Positions 23,220-30,451 of a stretch of DNA of 33,808 nucleotides are shown piece after piece; within the stretch, counting starts at the first letter, position 1, and every line of letters begins with the position of its first letter. The stretch comes from Alphaproteobacteria bacterium UBA7691 (GTDB lineage Bacteria; Pseudomonadota; Alphaproteobacteria; Ferrovibrionales; Ferrovibrionaceae). The translations under genes were made by a program, and so were the position numbers. Location of the stretch: contig DLGP01000023.1 in NCBI GenBank assembly GCA_002482765.1, forward strand, positions 1 through 33,808. Direction: 5' to 3'. Under the pieces are notes generated by a model, which saw only the letters and a list, made by a program, of their open reading frames with translations, was not told where the DNA came from and searched no databases.

Positions 23220-23840
23220 ATGAGCCTTGAACTCTGGTTTGCCTTCGTCGCCGCATCCAGCGTGATGCTGCTGATCCCCGGCCCCACCGTGCTGCTGGTG
23301 GTGTCCTATGCCTTGGGCCAGGGCTGGCGCGCCGCGCTGCCGATGGCGGCCGGCGTGGCCTTGGGCGATTTCACCGCCATGACCCTCAGCCTGCTCGGCC
23401 TTGGCGCGCTGCTCGCCACCTCGGCCACCGTGTTCACCATCCTGAAATGGGTTGGCGCCGCCTATCTGGTTTATCTCGGCATCAAGCTGTGGCGTGCCGG
23501 CGATGCGCTTATTGCCGAGCCGCGCCGCGATGCGGTGTCGAAGGCCCGCATGCTCGGCCATGCCTGGCTGGTCACTGCGCTCAATCCCAAAAGCATCACG
23601 TTTTTTGTTGCTTTCCTACCGCAATTCCTCGATCCAACGGCGGATTTCCTGACCCAGATGGTGATCCTGGAAGCCACTTTCCTGGTGCTCTGCTCGGCCA
23701 ATGCGGCAGGTTATGCCCTGGTCGCCGGCAAGGCGCGCCAGGCGGTCGGCTCGCCGCGTGTGGTGCGCGCCTTCAACCGCACCGGCGGTGCGCTGCTGGT
23801 CGGTGCCGGGGTGGCCACCGCCACAATTCGTAGTCAATGA
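23220..23840 (+). CDS. LysE/RhtB family amino-acid exporter
   Basis: A 206-residue membrane protein with about six hydrophobic segments. The family signature VMLLIPGPTVLLVVSYALGQGWRAALPMAAGVALGD is at the N-terminus, and LGHAWLVTALNPKSITFFVAFLPQFLDP is the second conserved block. Members export amino acids or derivatives, such as lysine, homoserine or threonine; the substrate here is unknown. It follows araC by 30 bases on the same strand, and its stop overlaps the next ATG (ATGA), so the three may share a transcript. Confidence 0.93.
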   Translation: MSLELWFAFVAASSVMLLIPGPTVLLVVSYALGQGWRAALPMAAGVALGDFTAMTLSLLGLGALLATSATVFTILKWVGAAYLVYLGIKLWRAGDALIAEPRRDAVSKARMLGHAWLVTALNPKSITFFVAFLPQFLDPTADFLTQMVILEATFLVLCSANAAGYALVAGKARQAVGSPRVVRAFNRTGGALLVGAGVATATIRSQ

Positions 23841-24763
23841 CCGTGCGGCGGCGCGGCTTCCTGGCCCTGCTCGCGGCTTCCGCTGCCGCCCCGGTGCTGC
23901 TCCGGGCCGGCGCGGCAAAAGCGCAGAATGCCGCCGAATTGCGCGGCACCTGGCCGGTCTGGGATAGTGCCCGCAGCGGCCGCAACGATCCGCAGCCCTA
24001 TCCCACCGGGGTTGACCTGGGCTTTGTGCCGGGCCTGCCGCTCACCCTGGCGCGGCCGGCCAGCCTACAGCGGGCGGAATTGCCGCCGGCGCGCCAGATC
24101 GGCTGGCCCAGCCTGGTGGCCACGGTTGAAAATACCGGAAAACCGCTCACTATCCGGCTGTTGGGTGTAGCGGCCAAGGCGCGGCCGGGTGAACCCATCG
24201 CCGCCGGCCAGCCGCTCGGCCTAGTGGCCGATGCGGCACCGATATGGCCTGGCATCGCCAATCATGTGACCCTGGAAGTCTATATTGATGGCAAGCGGAT
24301 CGATCCGCGCCCCTGGCTGGCCCGCTTGCTGCCGCAGGGTGTGCCGATGTCGCCCAGCCCGCCGGCCCAGGCGGCGGTGCTGTGGCCACAATGGGCCTTG
24401 CGCGCCGAGGCGTTGCGCCTAGCCAAGCAGGGCGATAACCGCACCGCGCTGGCGCGGTTGCGTGCAGCTTTGCGCCTGCCGGCCTGGAAAGCCAGTAATC
24501 TCGATCTGGCCGAGGATGCCAGTTTTGCCGCCCGCGCCGCCCAGGATCGCCGCGCCGAGGCGGCGGCCTTGCAGCATGCGCTCGGCCTGTTGCGGGCGGA
24601 AATCCCCTATGCCCAGGGCATGCTGCCGGCGCCTCTGCTCGGCCCGGTCTCGGCGGCGCGCAGCCCGGCCAGCCTCTACGCCCTGGAAAGCCGCCTGGAA
24701 CAGCGCCGCGCCGCCATCGGCCCGCTGCCGCCTTTGGCCGCCGATGCAGCCGAGGAGGATTGA
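23837..24763 (+). CDS. Tat-exported protein with degenerate M23-like stretch
   Basis: I do not recognise a named family. The 308-residue product has a twin-arginine signal (VRRRGFLALLAASAAAPVLL, cleavage near AKA at residue 29). Residues ~115-160 read ARPGEPIAAGQPLGLVADAAPI, then NHVTLEVYIDGKRIDPRPW. This layout resembles the C-terminal end of LytM/M23 peptidases (G..V..GQ.IG.V...HLHFEV..NG..VDP..WL), but the catalytic HxH is missing, so it is probably non-enzymatic. The last ~130 residues are Ala/Arg/Leu-rich helices that may be tetratricopeptide-like. The ATG overlaps the lysE stop (ATGA). A cell-wall or carrier-binding role in the periplasm is possible but unproven. Confidence 0.7.
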   Translation: MTVRRRGFLALLAASAAAPVLLRAGAAKAQNAAELRGTWPVWDSARSGRNDPQPYPTGVDLGFVPGLPLTLARPASLQRAELPPARQIGWPSLVATVENTGKPLTIRLLGVAAKARPGEPIAAGQPLGLVADAAPIWPGIANHVTLEVYIDGKRIDPRPWLARLLPQGVPMSPSPPAQAAVLWPQWALRAEALRLAKQGDNRTALARLRAALRLPAWKASNLDLAEDASFAARAAQDRRAEAAALQHALGLLRAEIPYAQGMLPAPLLGPVSAARSPASLYALESRLEQRRAAIGPLPPLAADAAEED

Positions 24764-24781
24764 GAAAATCACAACTTTTAT

Positions 24782-24810
24782 TTGACAGAGTAAACCATCA
24801 CTCATAGATT
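24782..24810 (+). promoter_or_regulatory. Sigma-70-type promoter before the NYN gene leader
   Basis: TTGACA (24782-24787) and TAGATT (24805-24810) are separated by exactly 17 bases. The -35 box is consensus and the -10 box matches 4 of 6. The AT-rich surroundings stand out from the GC-rich genes. Transcription would start near 24817. Confidence 0.6.
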
Positions 24811-24816
24811 CATATA

Positions 24817-24887
24817 CATATCCGCTACGCCCGTAGGCGGGCATTCTATGCAAGACCCTCTGGCGGCAACGCTGGGGGGTCTTTTTT
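24817..24887 (+). ncRNA. Possible ~70-nt leader RNA or small RNA
   Basis: Between the predicted start and the T-run lie two stem-loops. The first, 24822-24840, has a 7-bp stem with one bulge (CCGC.TAC/GTA.GCGG) and loop GCCC. The second is the 13-bp terminator stem at 24853-24882. A promoter, two hairpins and a terminator over ~70 bases is the layout of a small RNA, or of an attenuated leader for the NYN gene. I match it to no known RNA family. The start point is predicted, not seen. Confidence 0.35.
24852..24887 (+). terminator. Strong intrinsic terminator directly before the NYN gene ATG
   Basis: The stem AGACCCTCTGGCG / CGCTGGGGGGTCT is continuous over 13 pairs, three of them or so G-U, closed by a GCAA (GNRA) loop and followed by TTTTTT. 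The ATG of the NYN gene is the very next codon. The GGGGGG run, the only ribosome-binding-site-like stretch, is buried in the stem. Confidence 0.8.
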
Positions 24888-25475
24888 ATGCTGCGGGTTT
24901 CTGTACTGATCGATGGCGGGCATCTGCGTGTTTTGGCGCGACTGGCCGGCCATAACTACAATCCGGATTTTATCGAAAAAGCCGCCCATCTTTGCGTTGA
25001 GGCGGACGAGTTTCTGCTCCGCATCCTGTACTATGATTGCGCCCCGTATAACGGCATTCACAAATTGCCAATTTCCGGCTTGGCGCATGAATTTGCCGGA
25101 TCGGATCATTGGTTACGTGACCTGGCAGCGCGCAATCTGTTTGCCGTGCGGCGCGGTGTGCTGAAATTCCGTGGCTTCAAGCCCAAGCGTGTGCCGATAG
25201 CTGCGGCTGCGCTGACGGATGATGATTTCCGCCCCGATTTTGAGCAGAAAGGCGTCGATATGCGCATTGGGCTGGATATTGCCAATCATGCCGAAACCGG
25301 CTCGGTTGAGCGTATCATCCTGGTGAGTGGCGATACCGATTGCCTGCCGGCTTTGAAGCAGGCGCGCATCAAGGGTTTGCAAGTGGTGCTGGCCGCCTTC
25401 CCGAACAGCCGTATCCCGCCCGAACTGCTCTGGCATGCTGATTTTCAGCGCCGGGTTGGCTGGCCAGGCGCATGA
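24888..25475 (+). CDS. NYN-domain (LabA/DUF88-like) protein, probable RNase
   Basis: A 195-residue PIN-like NYN-fold protein, probably a metal-dependent ribonuclease. The acidic residues expected at the active site are present: Asp 9 in VLIDGGHL, Asp 50 in LYYDCAP, Asp 124/130 in KGVDMRIGLDIA, and Asp 149/151 in ILVSGDTDCLPALK. The C-terminus PNSRIPPELLWHADFQRR is typical of the LabA group. ATG 24888 is the only start consistent with the full fold, because an in-frame stop lies upstream at 24834 and no other start codon intervenes. It directly follows a terminator T-run, which is unusual. It stands alone between the Tat-exported protein and the thiolase and is likely controlled through its leader. 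Confidence 0.88.
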   Translation: MLRVSVLIDGGHLRVLARLAGHNYNPDFIEKAAHLCVEADEFLLRILYYDCAPYNGIHKLPISGLAHEFAGSDHWLRDLAARNLFAVRRGVLKFRGFKPKRVPIAAAALTDDDFRPDFEQKGVDMRIGLDIANHAETGSVERIILVSGDTDCLPALKQARIKGLQVVLAAFPNSRIPPELLWHADFQRRVGWPGA

Positions 25476-25487
25476 AAACTGGCAAAT

Positions 25488-25505
25488 TTCTAACAACCGT
25501 TAGAA
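25488..25505. promoter_or_regulatory. Perfect 18-bp palindrome upstream of the thiolase
   Basis: TTCTAAC-AACC-GTTAGAA is a perfect 7-4-7 inverted repeat 93 bases before the thiolase ATG and 12 bases after the NYN stop. Without a T-run it is unlikely to be a terminator; its form fits a TetR-family operator. TTGACT at 25522-25527 just downstream could be a -35 box, but no good -10 box follows it. Confidence 0.5.
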
Positions 25506-25598
25506 CATGCTCCGGCATCTGTTGACTTCCACCCGCCACACGCTCACTTTCTTGGGCAAATCCTTTTAAGCCACCAAGCATCCCCGGAGGAAAACGCC

Positions 25599-26765
25599 AT
25601 GACCGCCTGCATCGTCGGCTGGAGCCACAGCAAATTCGGCAAGCTGGATGACAAGACCCAGGAAGACCTGATCGTGGAAGTGGCAACCCAGGCCATCATC
25701 GATGCCGGGATCGAGCCGAAGGATGTGGATGCGATCTATCTCGGCACCTTCAATGGCGGCCTGGTGGAGCAGGATTTCCCGGCTTCCCTGGTGTTGCAGG
25801 CCGATCCGGGCCTGCGTTTCAAGCCGGCCACCAGGCTGGAAAATGCCTGTGCCACCGGCACGGCGGCGGTATTCCAGGGCTTGCAGGCGATTGCGGCGCG
25901 CAAGGCGCGTTTTGTGCTCTGCGTCGGCGTGGAGAAGATGACTTCGGCGCCCAATGACGTGGTGGGCAACATCCTGCTCAAGGCCAGCTACCGCAAGGAA
26001 GAGAATTTCGCCCAGGGCGGTTTTGCCGGCGTGTTTGACAGCATCCAGAGCAAGTATTTCCAGAAATACGGCGATCAGTCGGATGCCACCGCGATGATCG
26101 CGGCCAAGAATCACAAGAACGGCTCGGTCAATCCGCTGGCGCATATGCAGCGCGATTTCGGCTTTGATTTCTGCCGCAATGTTTCGGATAAGAATCCCAT
26201 CGTGGTTGGCGGCCTGAAGCGCACCGATTGCTCGATGGTGTCGGATGGCGCCGCCGCCCTGGTGCTCACCGATGTGCAGACCGCGCTCGGCATGAAGAAG
26301 GCCATCGCTTTCCGCGCCGCCAAGCATGTGCAGGATTTCCTGCCGATGTCGAAGCGCGATGTGATCGCCTTTGAAGGCCCGGCCAAGGCCTGGGCCGATG
26401 CGCTTGATGAAGCCGGCCTTGATGTGTGGGATCTGTCCTTTGCCGAAAGCCATGATTGCTTCACCATTGCCGAACTGATCGAATACGAGGCCATGGGCCT
26501 GACCGCACCGGGCCAGGGCGCCAAGGCGATCCTGGAAGGCTGGACCCAGAAGGATGGCAAACTGCCGATCAATCCGTCGGGCGGCCTCAAGGCCAAGGGC
26601 CATCCGATCGGCGCCACCGGCGTGTCGATGCATGTCATGGCGGCGATGCAGCTGAACGGCTCGGCCGGCGCGCTGCAAGTGAAGGATGCCAAGATCGGCG
26701 GCGTCTTCAATATGGGCGGCGTCGCGGTGGCGAATTACGTCTCGATCCTCGAACCGATCCGCTGA
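25599..26765 (+). CDS. Thiolase-family acetyl-CoA acetyltransferase (SCP2-type)
   Basis: A 388-residue thiolase-fold enzyme. The nucleophile is Cys 84 in LENACATGTAA, the His-containing loop is AESHDCFTIAELIEYEAMGL, and GGLKAKGHPIGATG supplies the second active-site His. The usual C-terminal CxG motif is replaced by VFNMGGVAVANYVSILE, as in the SCP-x/SCP2 thiolase group. Such enzymes cleave or form 3-ketoacyl-CoA, including steroid and aromatic side-chain CoA esters. A strong ribosome-binding site CGGAGGAAAA precedes ATG 25599. It is the first gene of a likely operon with the MDR reductase 8 bases downstream, and the feruloyl-CoA-synthase-like gene farther on suggests a phenylpropanoid side-chain route. 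Confidence 0.92.
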   Translation: MTACIVGWSHSKFGKLDDKTQEDLIVEVATQAIIDAGIEPKDVDAIYLGTFNGGLVEQDFPASLVLQADPGLRFKPATRLENACATGTAAVFQGLQAIAARKARFVLCVGVEKMTSAPNDVVGNILLKASYRKEENFAQGGFAGVFDSIQSKYFQKYGDQSDATAMIAAKNHKNGSVNPLAHMQRDFGFDFCRNVSDKNPIVVGGLKRTDCSMVSDGAAALVLTDVQTALGMKKAIAFRAAKHVQDFLPMSKRDVIAFEGPAKAWADALDEAGLDVWDLSFAESHDCFTIAELIEYEAMGLTAPGQGAKAILEGWTQKDGKLPINPSGGLKAKGHPIGATGVSMHVMAAMQLNGSAGALQVKDAKIGGVFNMGGVAVANYVSILEPIR

Positions 26766-26773
26766 GGCCACTA

Positions 26774-27775
26774 ATGACTGACAGCTTCCGCGCGGTTCTG
26801 ATCGAGGATGTGGATGGCAAGCCCAAGGCCGGTTTCAAACAATTGACGCTGGCCGATCTGCCGCAGCATGACGTGCTGGTGGAGATCGCCTATTCCACGG
26901 TGAACTACAAGGACGGCCTGGCCCTCACCGGCGGCCGGATTGCGCGCAAGCTGCCGATGGTGGCCGGCATTGATCTGGCCGGCATTGTGGTGGAATCGGC
27001 CGATCCGGAATGGAAGCCGGGCGACCGCGTGCTGGTCAACGGCTATGGCCTGTCGGAAACGCAATGGGGCGGCTATAGCCGCTATCAGCGCGTCAAGGGC
27101 GAATGGCTGGTCAGCGTGCCGGATCATTTCAGCCTGGCGCAAGCCATGGCGGTAGGCACGGCGGGCTACACCGCGATGCTCTGCGTCATGGCGCTGGAAG
27201 ATGCCGGCTTGGTCAAGGATGAACGCGCCGATGCTTTGCCGGTGCTGGTCACCGGCGCTGCCGGCGGCGTCGGCTCGGTGGCGGTGGCGTTGCTGGCGGC
27301 GCGCGGCTTCAAGGTGGTGGCCGCCACCGGCCGGCCGGAAACCCATGATTATCTGCGTGGCCTCGGCGCCAGCGATTTCATTGATCGCGCCGAGCTGGCC
27401 GCCAAGGCGCCGGCTTTGGCCAAGGAACGCTGGGCGGCAGTGATTGACAGTGTGGGCGGCCAAACCCTGGCCAGCGCCATCAACCACACCCAGTATGGCG
27501 GCTGGGTGGCGGCCTGCGGCATGGCCGGCGGCAATGATGTGCCGGCCAGCGTGTTTCCCTTCATCCTGCGTAATGTCAGCCTGCTCGGCATTGATAGTGT
27601 GATGGCGCCGTCGCATCGCCGCCGCCGCGCCTGGTGGCAACTCGGCACCGGCCTGCCGCTGGATAAGCTGGATGCCATGACCGAGACGCAGCCGCTCTCG
27701 GCCATTTTCGACCTGGCGCCGCAAATCCTCGCCGGCAAGATCAGGGGCCGCACAGTGATTGATGTGAACGCCTGA
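26774..27775 (+). CDS. acuI: Acrylyl-CoA reductase / YhdH-type MDR oxidoreductase
   Basis: A 333-residue NADPH-dependent medium-chain reductase of the AcuI/YhdH group. The N-terminal catalytic domain has VEIAYSTVNYKDGLALTGGRIARKLPMVAGIDLAGIV, and zinc-binding residues are absent, as expected. The Rossmann motif is TGAAGGVGSVAVALLA near residue 160. The C-terminal FPFILRNVSLLGIDSVMAP is highly characteristic. AcuI reduces acryloyl-CoA to propionyl-CoA; other relatives reduce other enoyl-CoAs or quinones, so the substrate is open. It lies 8 bases after the thiolase and is very likely co-transcribed. A pair of REP-like units follows it. Confidence 0.92.
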   Translation: MTDSFRAVLIEDVDGKPKAGFKQLTLADLPQHDVLVEIAYSTVNYKDGLALTGGRIARKLPMVAGIDLAGIVVESADPEWKPGDRVLVNGYGLSETQWGGYSRYQRVKGEWLVSVPDHFSLAQAMAVGTAGYTAMLCVMALEDAGLVKDERADALPVLVTGAAGGVGSVAVALLAARGFKVVAATGRPETHDYLRGLGASDFIDRAELAAKAPALAKERWAAVIDSVGGQTLASAINHTQYGGWVAACGMAGGNDVPASVFPFILRNVSLLGIDSVMAPSHRRRRAWWQLGTGLPLDKLDAMTETQPLSAIFDLAPQILAGKIRGRTVIDVNA

Positions 27776-27816
27776 GGGCTGGGGCTTCCTGAACACGGCT
27801 GACGCCGCAACAAAGA

Positions 27817-27849
27817 CCGTCATGGTACGCGAAGGCGTACCATCCACGG
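27817..27849 (+). repeat. REP-like unit (GTCAT-stem-ATCCA), left copy
   Basis: GTCAT, stem GGTACGC, loop GAAG, stem GCGTACC, then ATCCA. The stem is perfect over 7 bp. The flanks GTCAT and ATCC are the same as in the units at 14511-14607, but the stem bases differ, so it is a member of the same family with a covarying stem. It forms an inverted pair with 27884-27915. Confidence 0.72.
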
Positions 27850-27883
27850 CTTTCATTTTACTGGCTGAGAAACAAAAAAACAC

Positions 27884-27915
27884 TCGTGGATGGTCGGCCT
27901 GCGCCGACCACGACG
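27884..27915 (-). repeat. REP-like unit (GTCGT-stem-ATCCA), right inverted copy
   Basis: Read on the minus strand it is GTCGT, stem GGTCGGC, loop GCAG, stem GCCGACC, then ATCCA. The 7-bp stem is perfect and the architecture matches the left copy. The pair lies between two genes on the plus strand, so it could end the thiolase-acuI transcript. Confidence 0.72.
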
Positions 27916-27960
27916 AAGGGGGCTGGAAGCCGGGTTTTGCCCTGCCGCATCTTTTTCCTT

Positions 27961-27989
27961 TTGCCTCGATTGTAACGGTAGCGTACAAT
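27961..27989 (+). promoter_or_regulatory. Sigma-70 promoter for the feruloyl-CoA synthase gene, with overlapping palindrome
   Basis: TTGCCT (27961-27966) and TACAAT (27984-27989) are 17 bases apart. ATTGTA (27969-27974) and TACAAT (27984-27989) also form a 6-9-6 inverted repeat covering the -10 box, a typical place for a repressor. The ATG lies 31 bases after the -10, with GGGAGG as the ribosome-binding site. Confidence 0.6.
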
Positions 27990-28020
27990 TCCCGGAAACA
28001 GGTTCTGGGAGGAACATGCG

Positions 28021-29826
28021 ATGGGCAGCAAACCGCCCTTCTTGCCGCTTGCGCTGGCTGAGCCGCGCATTTTGCGCAGCGAACGTGCCGATGGCGGCTT
28101 TGTGCTCGAAAGCACCGAGCCGCTGGGCGATTATCCGGCGCATCTCGGCCTTGATCTGGAGCGTCAGGCACGGCAGCAGCCGGATACCAGCTTTCTCGCC
28201 GAACGCGGCAAGGATGGCGCCTGGCGCCGCCTGAGCTATGCCGAAGCCTGGCAGGATGCACGCCGCATCGCCGCCAGCCTGATCCGGCGCGGCATGGGCC
28301 AGCATACGCCAGCCTTATTGCTGTCCGGCAACAGTATCGACCATGCCCGGTTTCTGCTCGGCGCCTATCTGGCCGGGGTGCCGGCGGCGCCGGTCAGTGT
28401 TGCCTATTCGCTGATGAGCCAGGATCACGCCAAGCTGCGGCATATCTTTGATCTGGTGCGGCCAAAGCTGATCTTTGTCGAAACCGCCGCGCCCTTTGCC
28501 AAGGCGTTGCAGGGGCTTGATCTGGCCGGTGTTGAAGTGGTGAGCGGCGACGCTGCGCCCGATGGCATACCGGCCACCGCCTTTGCCGATCTGCTGGCGC
28601 AGCCGCCGGATACCTTGGCTGCACAGCGCTTCGCCGAGATCGCGCCGCATTGGGTGGCGAAATACCTGTTCACCTCCGGCTCCACCGGGCTGCCCAAGGG
28701 TGTGATCAACACGCATCGTATGCTGTCGTCAAACCAGCAATCGATTGCGCAGATCTGGCCTTTCCTGGCCGAGACCAAGCCGGTCTTGCTGGATTGGCTG
28801 CCGTGGAACCACACCTTTGGCGGCAATCACAATTTTAATCTGGTGCTGCGCCAGGGCGGCACGTTGTTCATTGATAATGGCAAGCCGGCGCCGGGCCTGA
28901 TCGAGCAGACCGTGGCCAATCTGGCCGAGGTGTCGCCGACGCTCTATTTCAACGTGCCGGCCGGCTATGCCATGCTGCTGCCCTATCTGGAACGCGATGA
29001 AGCGCTCTGCCGCCGCTTCTTCGCCGAGCTGAAACTGATTTTCTATGCCGGCGCCGCTTTGCCGCCCGATCTATGGGCGCGGCTGGAAGCGCTGAGTGTG
29101 CGCACGCTCGGCCGCCGCGTGGTGATGACCTCGAGCTGGGGCTCCACCGAAACCGCGCCGCTGGCCACCGCCGCGCATTTCCTGATCGAACGCGCCGGTG
29201 TGATCGGCGTGCCGATCCCCGGCACCCGGATCAAATTTGTGCCTTCGGGCGGCAAGCTGGAAATGCGTGTTGCCGGGCCGAATGTCACGCCGGGATATCT
29301 CGGCGATCCGCAGCAGAATGCCGCCGCCTTCGATGATGAAGGGTATTACCGCATCGGCGATGCCGGCAAACTGGCCGATGCCGCCGCGCCGGAAGCCGGC
29401 ATTGTGTTTGATGGCCGCACGGCGGAGGATTTTAAACTCACCACCGGCACCTGGGTGCATGTCGGCGGCTTGCGCGTGGCCGCCCTGGCTGCCTGCACGC
29501 CGCTGTTGCAGGATGCCGTGGTGACCGGGCATGACCGCGCCTTTGTCGGCCTGCTGGCCTGGCCGACGCCAGCCGCCAAGGCGATGCCGCGCGCCGACTT
29601 GCAGCAGGCCATCGCGGCAAAGCTCGCCGCCTATAATGCCATGCAGAATGGCTCGTCGATGATCGTGCGGCGGGTGTTGCTGCTGGATGAACCGGCCTCG
29701 ATCGACGCCAACGAGATTACCGACAAGGGCTATATCAACCAGCGCGCGGTTCTGGAGCGCCGCCAGGCTTTGGTGGAGCAGCTTTATGCTGAAAAGCCGC
29801 ACGCAGACGTGATCGTGGTTTCATGA
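28021..29826 (+). CDS. Feruloyl-CoA synthase-like AMP-dependent ligase
   Basis: A 601-residue acyl-adenylating enzyme. The P-loop is YLFTSGSTGLPKGVINTHRML near residue 215, the adenine/acyl region contains YAGAALPPDLW and TSSWGSTETAPLAT, and the C-terminal domain has FDGRTAEDFKLTTGTWVHVGGLRVA. The ending EITDKGYINQRAVLERR, with a Lys that would be the catalytic one, fits the feruloyl-CoA synthase subgroup. It would activate a hydroxycinnamate or similar aromatic acid to its CoA thioester with ATP. Feruloyl-CoA hydratase/lyase is not in the window, but the thiolase and reductase upstream could act on the side chain. GGGAGG precedes ATG 28021. Confidence 0.88.
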   Translation: MGSKPPFLPLALAEPRILRSERADGGFVLESTEPLGDYPAHLGLDLERQARQQPDTSFLAERGKDGAWRRLSYAEAWQDARRIAASLIRRGMGQHTPALLLSGNSIDHARFLLGAYLAGVPAAPVSVAYSLMSQDHAKLRHIFDLVRPKLIFVETAAPFAKALQGLDLAGVEVVSGDAAPDGIPATAFADLLAQPPDTLAAQRFAEIAPHWVAKYLFTSGSTGLPKGVINTHRMLSSNQQSIAQIWPFLAETKPVLLDWLPWNHTFGGNHNFNLVLRQGGTLFIDNGKPAPGLIEQTVANLAEVSPTLYFNVPAGYAMLLPYLERDEALCRRFFAELKLIFYAGAALPPDLWARLEALSVRTLGRRVVMTSSWGSTETAPLATAAHFLIERAGVIGVPIPGTRIKFVPSGGKLEMRVAGPNVTPGYLGDPQQNAAAFDDEGYYRIGDAGKLADAAAPEAGIVFDGRTAEDFKLTTGTWVHVGGLRVAALAACTPLLQDAVVTGHDRAFVGLLAWPTPAAKAMPRADLQQAIAAKLAAYNAMQNGSSMIVRRVLLLDEPASIDANEITDKGYINQRAVLERRQALVEQLYAEKPHADVIVVS

Positions 29827-29935
29827 CCATCCTGTGACCGTCGTCACCTCGGACTCCTGTGTTTCAGGCTGAGCTATTCCCATCTGAGCAAAAGGGCGTA
29901 AAACCCCCGCCCGCTTCAGTACAGGAATATTCGCC

Positions 29936-30451
29936 ATGATTCGTCGCTGCCTTGCCTTGCTGGTCGCCGGTGCGGTTTTTGCCGCCGGTGCCGCCTTTGC
30001 CACCAAATTCAGCCAATCTGCCGATGATGCGGCCGAAACCCTGGCGCTGCATGCCGAGGCCGTGGCGGTGGAAGATCGCGCCTATCCCGCCATCATGCCG
30101 GTGCTCGACATGGCGGATCAATTGAGCCTGAGCGAATTCCAGCGCCAGCAATTGCGCGCCCTGGCCAATCGCGTGCAGGGCGAAAGCAACGCCCTGCGGC
30201 GCGAGATTGCGCAATTGGAAAAGCGCCTGGATCGCGGCTTTGCCGAACAGACCATTGATCCGCTGCGCATCGACGGCCTCACCGCCCGCATCGGCCAGCT
30301 TGAAGGCCGCCTGCGCGCCGCCGAATTGCTGGCCCGCCTTGATGCCAAAGCCATCCTGCTGCCCGAGCAACTGGCGCTGTTTGCCAAGCTTGGCCATGCC
30401 GGCAGCGTGGCGGAAGTAGAGCCGGCTGAGCGGCCGATTGAGGAATTCTAA
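29936..30451 (+). CDS. Small exported Spy/CpxP-like (LTXXQ-type) protein
   Basis: A 171-residue product with a signal peptide (MIRRCLALLVAGAVFAAGAAFA). The mature part is helical, with an LSLSEFQRQQLRALANRVQGESNALRREIAQLEKRLDRGF block that resembles the Spy/CpxP/LTXXQ periplasmic chaperone or metal-sensor group. The assignment is by pattern only. A perfect 5-4-5 palindrome (GTGAC-CGTC-GTCAC, 29834-29847) stands ~90 bases before the start and may be a regulator site. It converges on dedA with overlapping stop codons. Confidence 0.72.
   Translation: MIRRCLALLVAGAVFAAGAAFATKFSQSADDAAETLALHAEAVAVEDRAYPAIMPVLDMADQLSLSEFQRQQLRALANRVQGESNALRREIAQLEKRLDRGFAEQTIDPLRIDGLTARIGQLEGRLRAAELLARLDAKAILLPEQLALFAKLGHAGSVAEVEPAERPIEEF

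Noticed and set aside
29834..29847. GTGAC-CGTC-GTCAC palindrome, considered as a terminator of the ligase gene or a metal-regulator site
   Set aside because: No T-run follows and no regulator gene is near; kept only as a remark in the downstream gene.
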